Of a stretch of 64,000 nt of DNA, positions 49,491-58,678 are shown one piece after another. Both the position numbers and the translations under genes were made by a program. Each line of letters begins with the position of its first letter. The first letter of the stretch is position 1. The notes under the pieces are model-generated. The model worked only from the letters and a program-made list of their open reading frames with translations, made no database searches and was not told where the DNA came from. The stretch is taken from positions 62,001 through 126,000 of the forward strand of contig JADQBG010000009.1 of the NCBI GenBank assembly GCA_016278725.1. The letters run 5' to 3'. The stretch is from Actinomycetota bacterium. GTDB taxonomy: Bacteria; Actinomycetota; Thermoleophilia; RBG-16-64-13.

Positions 49491-50705
49491 CTATACGCCA
49501 GCGAGCGCGTCAATGCCCGCGTCCAGCAGATCGATGATGTAGTCGGGGTTGTGAACGCCGAAGCTGGAGTCTTCGACGGCCACGTAGATCCAGTTCCACA
49601 GGGCTTCGACTTCAGCAGCGGGCTTGTCCACGTCAACGACGGCGTCGACGATCTCAGCGTCCCAGCCGATGTCTGTGGCCGGAGCGGGATCGGGCTCGAC
49701 CAGGTAGCCGGCGGTCTCGAGCAGGTTCTCGAGTACCAGCAGCTTCGCCTTCACCGTGGTCTGCACACCGTTGACGTCGAAGCCATCGACGCCCGCGTGG
49801 CAGCTCTGGCACGCTTCTTCTTTGGGCTCGAAGGTGTGGCTCTGCGGATCCACCAGGTGGCAGGTCACGCAGGTATTCTCCACAGCCCCGTAGTGCGGGC
49901 TTTCGTCGCCCGCGATGCTACCGCCCACGCCGAGTAGCGCAGCGCTCTGCGGACCATGGTGCGGTCCCCAGTGGGTGCTGGTGACCTGCCGCGTGTCGTC
50001 AGTGGTGACATCAGGGGTACCCTGGTCGTCGACAGGAGATTCGCCGTCGATGGCACGGCGCGGCTGGTGGCAGTTGGCGCACAGGTTGCCCTTGCCGCCG
50101 TCGAAGGTGACGTCCGTGAACGCGAACAGGGTAACCGGATCGGTGGTTTCCAGCGCCCAGTCGGCACCGGTACCGTTTTCATGGACCTGGTGGCAGGTGC
50201 GGCAGTTGATGGGCGTCGGATTCATGTCACCTTCGGTGACTTCATCCGGGCTCATGCTCGCGGCGATCATCTCTTGGAAGCCTCCACCGGAGTGGCAGCC
50301 GGCGCAGCCGGCGCTGGTGCCGCGGACGAAGGCGTCGCCTGTCGCGTGCAGCGATTCGCTCCACGCGGCTTGGTAGCCGGGGATCAACTGGCTGCTATCG
50401 TGACAGTCGGCGCAGCTACCCGCCATGGCGCCGCCGTCCAGGGTGCTACGCAGGTAGGTGTCGTAGCGCATGAACATGCTGGCGGCCTGCTGCCGCAGGA
50501 TGTTGTCGGCGGGGCCGAAGTTACCGTTTACGTAACCTTCGACGATCCCGTGATCGGCTGCCCACGCGATGGCGTCCACGTGCGGCTCGTTGCTGGCATT
50601 CACATCGGGGAAGGGGTACACCGTTTGGGCGTAAGCTACCCCGGCGATGGCCACGAGGGCGATCGTGAGAAACACGATCATCGTGGCTCTTCTACTTTTG
50701 ATCAC
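49491..50705 (-). CDS. Secreted hexaheme c-type cytochrome with single SLH domain
   Basis: A 404-residue exported protein. Residues 1-26 are a signal peptide (cut near VAYAQ). Residues 30-81 are an S-layer-homology domain (YPFPDVNASNEPHVDAIAWA, GIVEGYVNGNFGP). Six CxxCH haem motifs follow: CADCH (98), CAGCH (134), CRTCH (168), CANCH (209), CVTCH (279), CQSCH (299). Many further His residues could be distal ligands (THWGPHHGP, ESPHYG). The C-terminal 100 residues are acidic with no haem. This points to a cell-wall- or S-layer-bound electron carrier of a monoderm cell. It is monocistronic with a strong terminator. Confidence 0.9.
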   Translation of the reverse strand: MIKSRRATMIVFLTIALVAIAGVAYAQTVYPFPDVNASNEPHVDAIAWAADHGIVEGYVNGNFGPADNILRQQAASMFMRYDTYLRSTLDGGAMAGSCADCHDSSQLIPGYQAAWSESLHATGDAFVRGTSAGCAGCHSGGGFQEMIAASMSPDEVTEGDMNPTPINCRTCHQVHENGTGADWALETTDPVTLFAFTDVTFDGGKGNLCANCHQPRRAIDGESPVDDQGTPDVTTDDTRQVTSTHWGPHHGPQSAALLGVGGSIAGDESPHYGAVENTCVTCHLVDPQSHTFEPKEEACQSCHAGVDGFDVNGVQTTVKAKLLVLENLLETAGYLVEPDPAPATDIGWDAEIVDAVVDVDKPAAEVEALWNWIYVAVEDSSFGVHNPDYIIDLLDAGIDALAGV

Positions 50706-51081
50706 TATTTTCCTCCCGTAAAGTCTTCTGAGTCTCCTCTCGGCGAAGAGAGGGGCGCTCGACCCGGTCCGGACAATAGATGTTGTGTGTCCTCGGCCAG
50801 GATCAGCGCTTGCGCATAAAGGCTCAAACCAGAGGCATCACTCCCTTCCTGACGCGCGCTTCTCGTCGTTGTCGAGTTCGCTTCAAGCCGAGCCCGCCGC
50901 CTGAATCAGGCAAGGGGCATACGGGTCGGACATCCGACTTAAGCTACTCGTAAACCAACTTATCACCGCCCCGCCACAATCGCCAGTCCAGTTGTTTGAG
51001 GATTCGCATGCTCGGGACGCCCTTTGAATCCGCCGTTTGCCACGGCTTCTATAGGGGATCATTTTCATGGAGGTGATGCAA
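50706..51081. other. Intergenic region between cytochrome and DUF7218-like gene
   Basis: About 375 bases without a gene. It holds the ribosome site of the cytochrome gene (CGGGAGG on the minus strand), a short hairpin CCTCTC-N6-GAGAGG at about 50736-50753, and a longer A/T-rich stretch near 50930-51000 that may carry promoters. I see no tRNA, small RNA motif or open frame of interest. Confidence 0.5.
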
Positions 51082-51336
51082 ATGCCCAAGGGCAAGGACA
51101 GACCGAGTATCAAGGACGACGACAAGTACGAAGCGCTGCGCGACGAGGGGATGAGCAAGGAGAAGGCCGCCCGTATCGCCAACGCCGGCGACGAGGCGTC
51201 CGAGCGCGGCGGCGAGAGCGCTCCGTACGAGGAATGGACCAAGGACGAGCTCTACGACAAGGCCCAGGAGGTGGGCATCGAGGCGCGTTCCAAAATGGAC
51301 AAGGATGAGCTCATCGACGCACTGCGCAATCACTGA
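51082..51336 (+). CDS. Small SAP/Rho-N-like protein (DUF7218-type)
   Basis: An 84-residue protein. The N-terminal half is KGKDRPSIKDDDKYEALRDE followed by GMSKEKAARIANA, a motif common in small actinobacterial DUF7218 proteins. The C-terminal half WTKDELYDKAQEVGIEARSK then MDKDELIDALR is a Rho-N/SAP-type helix-extended unit that could bind nucleic acid. Start ATG 51082 is decided by GGAGGTGA at 51069-51076 with 5-base spacing; the ATG at 51067 overlaps that site. Very charged. Confidence 0.8.
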   Translation: MPKGKDRPSIKDDDKYEALRDEGMSKEKAARIANAGDEASERGGESAPYEEWTKDELYDKAQEVGIEARSKMDKDELIDALRNH

Positions 51337-51491
51337 CCGGCGGGGCGCGCCGATAGGGCTATACTTTCCGGTGTCCAATTCCTGGCCCGCAGTTCCACGA
51401 GACCGCGGCCCGGCACCGGGGAGTTCTTTCCATATCTCCTGAAACCTCTTCCAGACCCTCGAGCCGAAGCCACGCGCGCGGAGGCTTCTCT

Positions 51492-53246
51492 CTGCGGAAG
51501 GTTCCGTGGCGCGAACTCCGCCGCACGCTGGGTTTCCTCAGGGCCTATCGCCCGCCCGCCATCGCCGCGCTGGTTTCGCTGCTGGCGGTGACCGGAGCCA
51601 CGCTGGCCACTCCGCAGTTCGTGCGCTTGCTGATCGACCGGGGAATCACCGCCGGGGAGTGGCGCTGGATCCTGCTGCCCGTCTTCGGTCTGTTGATGGT
51701 GGCGGTGGTTCGCGGGCTCTTCAGCTTCCTGCAGGGCTATCTCTCCGAGAAGATCGGGCAGGGCATCGCCTTCGACCTGCGTAACCTGATCTACGAGAAA
51801 CTGCAGAACCTCTCGTTCAGCTATCACGACCGGGCGCAGACCGGTCAGTTGATGACCCGGGTCACTTCGGACGTCGAGAACGTGCGCACCTTTGCCGGAC
51901 AGGGTTTCCTGATCCTGATCTCGTCCGTGCTCACCCTGGCGGGAGCCGCGCTCATCCTGCTGCTCACCGAATGGCGGCTCGCGCTGGTCGCCTTGTCGAT
52001 CATCCCGGTGATCTTCGTGATCCTGGGCTTCTTCATCGCCCGAGTATTTCCGCTGTTTGGCAGCGTGCAGCGGCGCCTTGCGGTCCTCAATACCGTGTTG
52101 CAGGAGAACCTGGCCGGCGTGGCGGTGGTGAAGGCCTTCGCCCAGGAGCCGTTCGAAGCAGCGCGCTACGAAAGGGCCAACCAAGAGTTGCTCGCCCAGA
52201 ACGTCAACGTGGTTCGGGTGCTGGCTGGCTCCTTCCCGGTGATCTTCCTGGTGTCCAACCTGGGCACCTTGGGGGTGATCTGGGTGGGAGGCCTGCAGGT
52301 GATCGGCGGAACCTTGACCCTGGGAACGCTTGTGGCCTTCAACACCTACCTCAGCTTCCTGCTCATGCCCATCTTCCAGTTGGGGTTCATCGCAGGCAGC
52401 ATCTCCCGGGCCGGAGCCAGCGCGGAACGGGTCTTCGAGGTGGTGGACGCCGAGAGCGAGGTGCGTGACCGGCCGGGAGCCGAGGAACTCAGCGGCGTGC
52501 GCGGGGCGGTGGAGTTCGACCGGGTCTACTTCCGCTACATGGGCCAAGAGGGCTGGGTGCTGGAGGACGTTTCTTTCACCGCGCAGCCAGGTGAAACCAT
52601 CGCCCTGCTGGGGGCCACCGGCTCGGGCAAATCCTCGATCATCAACCTGATTCCCCGTTTTTACGACGTGGTCGAGGGTGCCGTCCGCATCGACGGCCAC
52701 GATGTGCGTGACCTGACCCTCAACAGCCTGCGCAGTCATATAGGGATAGTGCTGCAGGAGGCGGTCCTCTTCGGGGGAACCGTGCGGGAGAACATCGCCT
52801 ACGGCAGACCGGGGGCGGCGGAGGCCGAGGTGGAGGCGGCCGCCCGTGCAGCCCAGGCCCACGAGTTCATCGCTCAACTCCCCGAAGGCTATGATTCGCT
52901 GATCGGTGAGCGGGGCGTGACCCTCTCGGGGGGACAAAGGCAACGGATCTCCATCGCCCGGACGCTTCTGCTTGACCCCAAAATTCTCCTGCTCGACGAC
53001 GCCACCAGTTCCGTGGATGCCGAGACGGAGTTTCGGATGCAGGCCGCTCTGCTCGAGTTGATGCGCGGCCGGACCAGCTTCATCATCGCCCAGCGCCTGT
53101 CCACCGTGCGAAACGCCCACCGGGTGGTGCTGATCGATCACGGCCGCGTGGTGGGGATCGGCAGCCATGACGATTTGCTCCGTTCCAGCCCGCTCTATGG
53201 AGAGATCGTGGATTCGCAACTCGATCGCGCGGAGGTCGGCGCATGA
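51492..53246 (+). CDS. ABC exporter half-transporter, catalytically degenerate subunit, probable CTG start
   Basis: About 584 residues with an N-terminal six-helix membrane domain and a C-terminal ATPase. Walker A is [11 protein letters not shown], the signature is [10 protein letters not shown], Walker [15 protein letters not shown], where the catalytic Glu is replaced by Asp. The first canonical start, GTG 51588, would cut the first helix (the frame upstream reads [20 protein letters not shown]). GGAGG at 51480-51484 is seven bases before CTG 51492, so I place the start there. It overlaps the next gene by 4 bases. Together they form a heterodimeric multidrug- or lipid-type exporter. Confidence 0.88.
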   Translation: MRKVPWRELRRTLGFLRAYRPPAIAALVSLLAVTGATLATPQFVRLLIDRGITAGEWRWILLPVFGLLMVAVVRGLFSFLQGYLSEKIGQGIAFDLRNLIYEKLQNLSFSYHDRAQTGQLMTRVTSDVENVRTFAGQGFLILISSVLTLAGAALILLLTEWRLALVALSIIPVIFVILGFFIARVFPLFGSVQRRLAVLNTVLQENLAGVAVVKAFAQEPFEAARYERANQELLAQNVNVVRVLAGSFPVIFLVSNLGTLGVIWVGGLQVIGGTLTLGTLVAFNTYLSFLLMPIFQLGFIAGSISRAGASAERVFEVVDAESEVRDRPGAEELSGVRGAVEFDRVYFRYMGQEGWVLEDVSFTAQPGETIALLGATGSGKSSIINLIPRFYDVVEGAVRIDGHDVRDLTLNSLRSHIGIVLQEAVLFGGTVRENIAYGRPGAAEAEVEAAARAAQAHEFIAQLPEGYDSLIGERGVTLSGGQRQRISIARTLLLDPKILLLDDATSSVDAETEFRMQAALLELMRGRTSFIIAQRLSTVRNAHRVVLIDHGRVVGIGSHDDLLRSSPLYGEIVDSQLDRAEVGA

Positions 53247-55141
53247 GGGGTCACGGTAGCTTGGAAGCCCTGGCCGCTGACCGCGAGAGACCGAACAACA
53301 CCTGGGCGGTCGTCACCCGCATGCTGAAGACCATCAAGGACGTTTGGCCGCAGTTCGCGGCGGTTGGCGGATTGACCCTGGTGGGCGCCCTGGCCACGGC
53401 CGCGGGCCCCTATTTGATCGGACGTGCCATCGATCAGGCCATCTCGCAGGACGACTCGGGTGAGTTGGGCAACCTCATGCTGCTGTTGCTGGTTACCTAT
53501 CTGGCGGGCTACGTCGCGCTTTGGGGTCAGTTTCGGGTGATCGGCCGGGTGGCCCAACAGACCCTGGCCCGCTTCCGCAGCGAGATCTTCGGCGCGCTTC
53601 AGAGGTTGGACAAGCGTTTCTTCGATCGGCACGATGCGGGCGACCTGATGAGCCGGCTGGTCAACGATGTCGAGGCGCTCAACCAACTATTCACCCAGGG
53701 CGCGGTGCAGACGGTGGGCAGCGTGGTGGGCCTTCTGGCCATTGTCGTCGCCATGCTGGCGTTGGAGTGGCGCCTGGCGCTGGCTTCGTTCGTGGTGATC
53801 CCGCTGATGTTCCTGACCACGAGCGTCTTCGCCCGGCTGGCCCGTCGGGCCTTCCGCCGCACCCGGGAAGCCATAGGGGACGTGAGCGCCGATCTGCAGG
53901 AAGATCTGGCGGGAGTCAAAGTGGCCCAGTCCTTCAACCGCACCGCGGCCAATACCGAGCGCTTCCGCGCCCGCAATGCCGCCAACCGCGACGCCAATGT
54001 GGGCGCGGTGGGGGTGACCAGCGCCTTCACTCCGGTGATGGACGTGCTCAGCACGCTGGCCATGGCCATCGTGGCCCTCTACGGCGGGTGGCTGGCTTTG
54101 CGTCAGCCCCCGGTGGTGACGGTGGGGGTGGTGGTCGCCTTCCTTACCTACGTCCAGCAGTTCTTCCGTCCGGTCCAATTGGTGTCGACCTTCTACGCCC
54201 AGGCTCAGGCGGCTCTGGCCGCCGCCGAACGCATCTACGACCTGCTGGACATGGAGCCCCAGGTGTTCGATGCGCCCGGCGCGCGGCCGCTCGAGGAATT
54301 GCTCGAGGACTCGGCGGCCGAGGGAGTGCGCGGGCGGGTCAGCTTTCGGGACGTGCACTTCTCCTACATCGATGGCCAGGAGGTGCTCCGCGGGGTGAGC
54401 TTCGAGGCCGATCCCGGCCAGACCGTGGCCATCGTCGGACCGACCGGATCCGGGAAGACCACTCTGCTCAGCCTGCTGCTGCGTTATTACGACGTGGAGC
54501 GCGGAGCCGTCCTCCTCGACGGGGTCGACGTGCGCAGAGCGACCCAGGCCTCCCTGCGGAAGCACATGGGCCTGGTGCTGCAGGAACCTTTTCTCTTCTC
54601 GGGTACGGTGTTCGACAACATCGCCTACGGCCGCCCGGGAGCCTCCAGGGATGAGGTCGAAGCCGCCGCCCGCGTGGTGGGCGCGCACGACTTCATCCTG
54701 GGCTTTGACCAGGGTTACGAGCACGAAGTCGGCGAGCGCGGCGGCGGCTTGAGCCAGGGCCAGAGGCAGTTGATCGCATTGGCCCGGGCGGTGGTGCGCG
54801 ACCCCCGCATCCTCCTGCTCGACGAGGCCACCGCCAGCGTCGACACCCGCACCGAGGCCTTGATCCAGCGGGCGCTCGAACATCTGACCGACGAGCGCAC
54901 CACCTTGGTTGTGGCCCACCGTCTCTCCACCGTGCGCCGCGCCGACCTCATCGTGGTGCTCGAAGACGGCGCCATCGTGGAGCGGGGCACCCATGCCGAG
55001 TTGCTGGCGGCCGACGGGGCCTACGCCGGCCTTTATCGCCGGCAGTTCCTGGCCCAGGATGCGGGGACTGAAGGGGACGGGAATGGGAACGTCGAGGCCG
55101 GCGGGTCTGGGCGGCGGTTGATCCCCGTGGCGGAGCTTTGA
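53243..55141 (+). CDS. ABC exporter half-transporter, consensus subunit
   Basis: A 632-residue partner. Six membrane helices at about 35-320, then the ATPase with [13 protein letters not shown], signature [11 protein letters not shown] and Walker [17 protein letters not shown], which keeps the catalytic Glu. Together with the previous gene it makes an exporter with one normal and one weak ATP site, as in the LmrCD, BmrCD and TM287/288 systems. The substrate is unknown. ATG 53243 overlaps the upstream stop. A short gap follows before the DUF2254 gene. Confidence 0.92.
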   Translation: MRGHGSLEALAADRERPNNTWAVVTRMLKTIKDVWPQFAAVGGLTLVGALATAAGPYLIGRAIDQAISQDDSGELGNLMLLLLVTYLAGYVALWGQFRVIGRVAQQTLARFRSEIFGALQRLDKRFFDRHDAGDLMSRLVNDVEALNQLFTQGAVQTVGSVVGLLAIVVAMLALEWRLALASFVVIPLMFLTTSVFARLARRAFRRTREAIGDVSADLQEDLAGVKVAQSFNRTAANTERFRARNAANRDANVGAVGVTSAFTPVMDVLSTLAMAIVALYGGWLALRQPPVVTVGVVVAFLTYVQQFFRPVQLVSTFYAQAQAALAAAERIYDLLDMEPQVFDAPGARPLEELLEDSAAEGVRGRVSFRDVHFSYIDGQEVLRGVSFEADPGQTVAIVGPTGSGKTTLLSLLLRYYDVERGAVLLDGVDVRRATQASLRKHMGLVLQEPFLFSGTVFDNIAYGRPGASRDEVEAAARVVGAHDFILGFDQGYEHEVGERGGGLSQGQRQLIALARAVVRDPRILLLDEATASVDTRTEALIQRALEHLTDERTTLVVAHRLSTVRRADLIVVLEDGAIVERGTHAELLAADGAYAGLYRRQFLAQDAGTEGDGNGNVEAGGSGRRLIPVAEL

Positions 55142-55201
55142 TCAGGCCACTAAGGGGAAGGTTGGCACGCGGATAGAGTAAGCGGACGGGAGGATGCGAT
55201 C

Positions 55202-56443
55202 GTGGACCCCCTAGGCTGGCTAGAGGACCTTCGGGAAAGACTCAAATCGAGTCTCTGGTTTCTTCCCGGTGTAATGGTTCTTGCGGCCGTCGGTCTCGCG
55301 GTCGCCATCACGGTTGTAGATCGGTGGGTGGAGGGTGCCGCTCAGGTCGAGGTCGTCTTCGGGGGAAGCGCGGACGCCGGCCGCTCGGTGCTCTCGGTGA
55401 TCGCCGGCTCGATGGTCAGTCTGACGGCTTTGGTCTTCTCGATCCTCATCCTGGTGTTCCAGCTGACCAGTTCTCAGTTCACCCCTAGGGCGCTCAGGAC
55501 TTTTCTCCAGGATCGTGTCAGCAAGATAACCCTCGGCGCCTTCCTTGCCACCTTCGCCTATTCGCTGACGGTGATGAGGGTGACCCGGGGTGCGAATGCA
55601 GGGCTGGACGAGTTCGTTCCCCGCATTTCGATCAGCCTCGCGTTTCTGTTTTCTCTGGCGACCATGGGGGTCTTTGTCTACTACATCCACCACGTGTCGC
55701 TCTCGATCAGGGTGAGCTCGATCTTGGAGAGAATCCACGCAGACGAGGCCTTCTTGATCGCGCGGCTTCTGACCGAGGGCGAAGAAAGGCTCGAGAAGGC
55801 TTCGCCGGCCAATGCACCCTCGATAGAGGCGGTGTTGAATTCGGAGCCGCGCACGGTTCGCTCGCGGGGATCCGGTTACATCACCTCTGTCCGCTCGCGC
55901 GCTCTCCTCAGCGAGGCCATGGACAAGGGCGTCTTTGTCCGACTGGTGGCTCCCGTGGGTACCTTCATCTCGCTGGACCGCCCTCTGCTGGAAGTCTGGC
56001 CCGCGGAGACCGAGGTCGATGATCGCACCTTGCTGAGCGCCGTCCACTTGGGCAGCGAGCGCACCATTGAGCAAGACCTCGGCTACGGTTTTCGCCAACT
56101 GGCCGACATCGCCGTGCGCGCCCTTTCTCCGGGCGTCAACGATCCGACGACGGCGTCAATGGCGATCGATCGCATCGAAGACCTGCTGCTGCGGCTGAAT
56201 CGAACGGTAATCGCCGACGACGTGCGCCGGGACGAGGAGGGTTGCCCGCGCCTGAGGGTTCCGCGGCAAAGCTGGGAAAGCGTACTTCACGAGGGGCTTC
56301 AGGAGACCTTTTACTACGGGAGAGAGAGCCCTCAGGTCGCCGAGCGACTGCGCGCCTTGGTGGCCGTTCTCGGAGAGGAGGTCTCGACTGAGCGGATGGA
56401 GCCGGTTGGGCTTCTGCTGCGGCGGCTGAACGGAAGCCTTTGA
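55202..56443 (+). CDS. DUF2254 family membrane protein
   Basis: A 413-residue protein with four N-terminal membrane helices (within residues 15-170) and a soluble C-terminal domain. MVSLTALVFSILILVFQLTS and FTPRALRTFLQDR are the family hallmarks; SPGVNDPTTASMAIDRIEDL marks the C-terminal domain. Start GTG 55202 has GGGAGGA seven bases upstream. Function unknown; it follows the ABC genes by 60 bases and may share their transcript. Confidence 0.88.
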   Translation: MDPLGWLEDLRERLKSSLWFLPGVMVLAAVGLAVAITVVDRWVEGAAQVEVVFGGSADAGRSVLSVIAGSMVSLTALVFSILILVFQLTSSQFTPRALRTFLQDRVSKITLGAFLATFAYSLTVMRVTRGANAGLDEFVPRISISLAFLFSLATMGVFVYYIHHVSLSIRVSSILERIHADEAFLIARLLTEGEERLEKASPANAPSIEAVLNSEPRTVRSRGSGYITSVRSRALLSEAMDKGVFVRLVAPVGTFISLDRPLLEVWPAETEVDDRTLLSAVHLGSERTIEQDLGYGFRQLADIAVRALSPGVNDPTTASMAIDRIEDLLLRLNRTVIADDVRRDEEGCPRLRVPRQSWESVLHEGLQETFYYGRESPQVAERLRALVAVLGEEVSTERMEPVGLLLRRLNGSL

Positions 56444-56493
56444 CCGAAAGCAAGTAAACCGAAGCCTCTCCGAACCGCTTGGGCCTCGCCCGC

Positions 56494-57630
56494 CTAGCCG
56501 AGCGCCTGGCCCAGATCCTCCAGCAGGTCGTCGGGATGCTCGATACCCACCGAGAGCCGCACGGTGCCCTCGCTGATCCCGGCCTCCCGGCGGGCGCGCT
56601 CGGGCATGGAGGCGTGGCTCATGGTCCAGGGCTGCTCGGCCAGGGACTCGACTCCGCCCAGGGACTCCGCCAGGGCGAAGTAACGGAGGCGCCCGAAGAA
56701 ATCGGTGGGCTCGATCCGGTCAGTGTCCAGGTCGAGGGAAACCATTCCGCCAAAGCCGGACTGCTGGCGGCGGGCAAGCTCGTGATCGGGATGATCCGCG
56801 AAGCCGGGGTAGTAGACGCGTGCCACCTTGGGATGCTGCCGCAGGAAAGCGGCGACCGCCGCGGCATTTCGCTCGTGAGCCTCCATCCGGGGTCCCAAGG
56901 TCTTCACTCCGCGCAGCACCAGCCAGGCGTCGAAAGGAGAGCCGGCCAGCCCCGCGGTGTTGACCACGAAGCCCAAGCGCTCGGCCAAGTCCTCGCGGCC
57001 GGTGATCACCGCGCCCCCCACCACGTCGCTGTGGCCGTTCAGGTATTTGGTCGTCGAATGCACGACGATGTCGACGCCCAATTCCAATGGGCGCTGAAAG
57101 TAGGGGCTGAGGAAGGTGTTGTCCGCGGCGGTGAGCAGGCCGGCTTCGCGGGCAAGCTCGGCGACCGCCGCGATGTCCACGATGTTGAGCAATGGGTTGG
57201 AGGGAGTCTCGATCCAGATAAGCTGAGTCTCGGGGCGGATGGCCGCACGGACTTGGTCCAGATTGCGCATGTCGACAAAGGAGAACGACACGCCGAAGCG
57301 GGGCAGCAGGCTGTCAAACAGCCGGTAAGTGCCGCCGTAGATGTCGTGACCGGCGATGATGTGCGCTCCCTGCTCCAGCATGAGGGGAACCGCGGTGACG
57401 GCCGCCATCCCCGTCGCCGTGGCGCGCGCCCAGCTGCCCCCCTCGAGTGCGGCCAGGTTCTCCTCGAGCGCCGCGCGGGTGGGATTGCCGCTGCGGGTGT
57501 AGTCGTATTCGGGAATGCGCCCGACTTCCTCGAAGCGGAAGGTAGAACTCGGATAGATGGGCGTGGTGACCGAGCGGTAGTGCGCGTCTTTGTCCACGCC
57601 GGTGTGAACGGCGGAGGTCTCTCGCCTCAT
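56494..57630 (-). CDS. Cys/Met metabolism PLP enzyme (cystathionine gamma-synthase/lyase family)
   Basis: A 378-residue PLP enzyme of the trans-sulfuration group. Seen are YPSSTFRFEEVGRIPEYDYTRSGNPT, TGMAAVTAV, and the lysine motif HSTTKYLNGHSDVVGGAV. It ends RLSVGIEHPDDLLEDLGQAL. The sequence alone does not split cystathionine gamma-synthase, cystathionine gamma-lyase or methionine gamma-lyase. ATG 57630 follows GGGAGGACGAG. A -10 TATAGT lies about 50 bases upstream. The neighbours give no pathway hint. Confidence 0.9.
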   Translation of the reverse strand: MRRETSAVHTGVDKDAHYRSVTTPIYPSSTFRFEEVGRIPEYDYTRSGNPTRAALEENLAALEGGSWARATATGMAAVTAVPLMLEQGAHIIAGHDIYGGTYRLFDSLLPRFGVSFSFVDMRNLDQVRAAIRPETQLIWIETPSNPLLNIVDIAAVAELAREAGLLTAADNTFLSPYFQRPLELGVDIVVHSTTKYLNGHSDVVGGAVITGREDLAERLGFVVNTAGLAGSPFDAWLVLRGVKTLGPRMEAHERNAAAVAAFLRQHPKVARVYYPGFADHPDHELARRQQSGFGGMVSLDLDTDRIEPTDFFGRLRYFALAESLGGVESLAEQPWTMSHASMPERARREAGISEGTVRLSVGIEHPDDLLEDLGQALG

Positions 57631-57677
57631 GATCTCGTCCTCCCGGTGGGGTTTCCCGGCTTCAGGTGGAAGAGCGC

Positions 57678-57683
57678 ACTATA
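57678..57683 (-). promoter_or_regulatory. -10 element of the trans-sulfuration gene
   Basis: TATAGT on the minus strand, giving a leader of about 40-45 nt, too short for a SAM riboswitch. The -35 is poor. Confidence 0.4.
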
Positions 57684-57736
57684 ACATCGGCGCGAATCGG
57701 TCGGCGGCGCACCCTGGTTTGCCGGCCGCAGAGGTC

Positions 57737-58660
57737 CTAGAGGGCGGGCCGCGGTTTTTCGAGGCACAGGTCGACCAATTCGTCGATCACCGCTGTGCCC
57801 GCGCACATCACCGTGTCCGCCCCGCCCCAGTAGAGCTTCAGCGTCCCGTCGGCCTCGGGGATGGCGCCGCAGGTGAAGACCACGTTGGGCACGTAACCCA
57901 CGCGTTCCCAGGGGTCTTCGGGTTCGAGGATCCACTCGTCGGCCACGCCCAGCAGTACGGCCGGGTCGGTGAGGTCGTGCAGGGCGGCGCCCAGCCGGTA
58001 GACGGCGCCAGCCATGGTGGGATAAACCCCGTGATAGATGTGGAGCCATCCCCGCGCCGTCTTGATCGGCGTCGTGCCCGGCCCGATCTTCTGTTCGTCC
58101 CAGTGATAGGTGAGCGGTTGCATCACCACGCGCGAGTCGCCCCAGTGGATCAGGTCGGGAGAGTAGGTGATCCAGATGCCCCAGGGAGAGATCTCCGTGT
58201 GAGGCCGGTCCAGGCGCACGTAATGGCCACCGATGCGTTCCGGGAAGATCACGACGTTCCGGCTGTCCGCCGGGGTGACCAGCGCCACCCGCTCGATCGA
58301 GCGAAAGTCCGTGGTGCGGGCCAAGGCGACCCGCACGCCGTGCCGGGAGTAGGCGCTGTAGGTCAAAAGGTATTCGCCCTCGAGCGGGCAGATGCGCATG
58401 TCTTCGACGCCCCACTCCTCGTACTCGGCGAAGATCCCTTCGCGAGCAGGCACGAGAAAAGGCTCGGGACGCACCGTGAAGCGGAAACCGTCGTCGCTCT
58501 CCGCCAGGCCGATGATCGAGCGGCCGTTCAGTTGGTGGGAGCGGAAGAGGAGCAGGTAGCGGCCCTCGTGCTTCACCGCCCCCGCATTGTGCACGGTCGC
58601 CACCGGGTAGGGGACGTCGGCCTTGGTCAGTATGGGGTTGCCGGGATATCGGGTGATCAT
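57737..58660 (-). CDS. GH130-family glycoside phosphorylase/hydrolase
   Basis: A 307-residue five-bladed beta-propeller enzyme of family GH130, which phosphorolyses or hydrolyses beta-mannosides. Seen are PGNPILTKADVPYPVATVHN, GVEDMRICPLEGEYLLTYSA with the catalytic Asp, and IYHGVYPTMAGAVYRLG near the phosphate pocket. It ends with a VADEWILEPEDPWER unit. The second GH130 at 59746 is only distantly similar, so they probably act on different linkages. Lies 18 bases after the glycosyltransferase gene. Confidence 0.9.
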   Translation of the reverse strand: MITRYPGNPILTKADVPYPVATVHNAGAVKHEGRYLLLFRSHQLNGRSIIGLAESDDGFRFTVRPEPFLVPAREGIFAEYEEWGVEDMRICPLEGEYLLTYSAYSRHGVRVALARTTDFRSIERVALVTPADSRNVVIFPERIGGHYVRLDRPHTEISPWGIWITYSPDLIHWGDSRVVMQPLTYHWDEQKIGPGTTPIKTARGWLHIYHGVYPTMAGAVYRLGAALHDLTDPAVLLGVADEWILEPEDPWERVGYVPNVVFTCGAIPEADGTLKLYWGGADTVMCAGTAVIDELVDLCLEKPRPAL

Positions 58661-58678
58661 GGGCGCGGGCAGTCCAAG

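Noticed and set aside
57631-57736. SAM riboswitch before the trans-sulfuration gene
   Set aside because: The -10 element leaves a leader of only about 40-45 nt, and none of the conserved SAM-riboswitch helices is visible.
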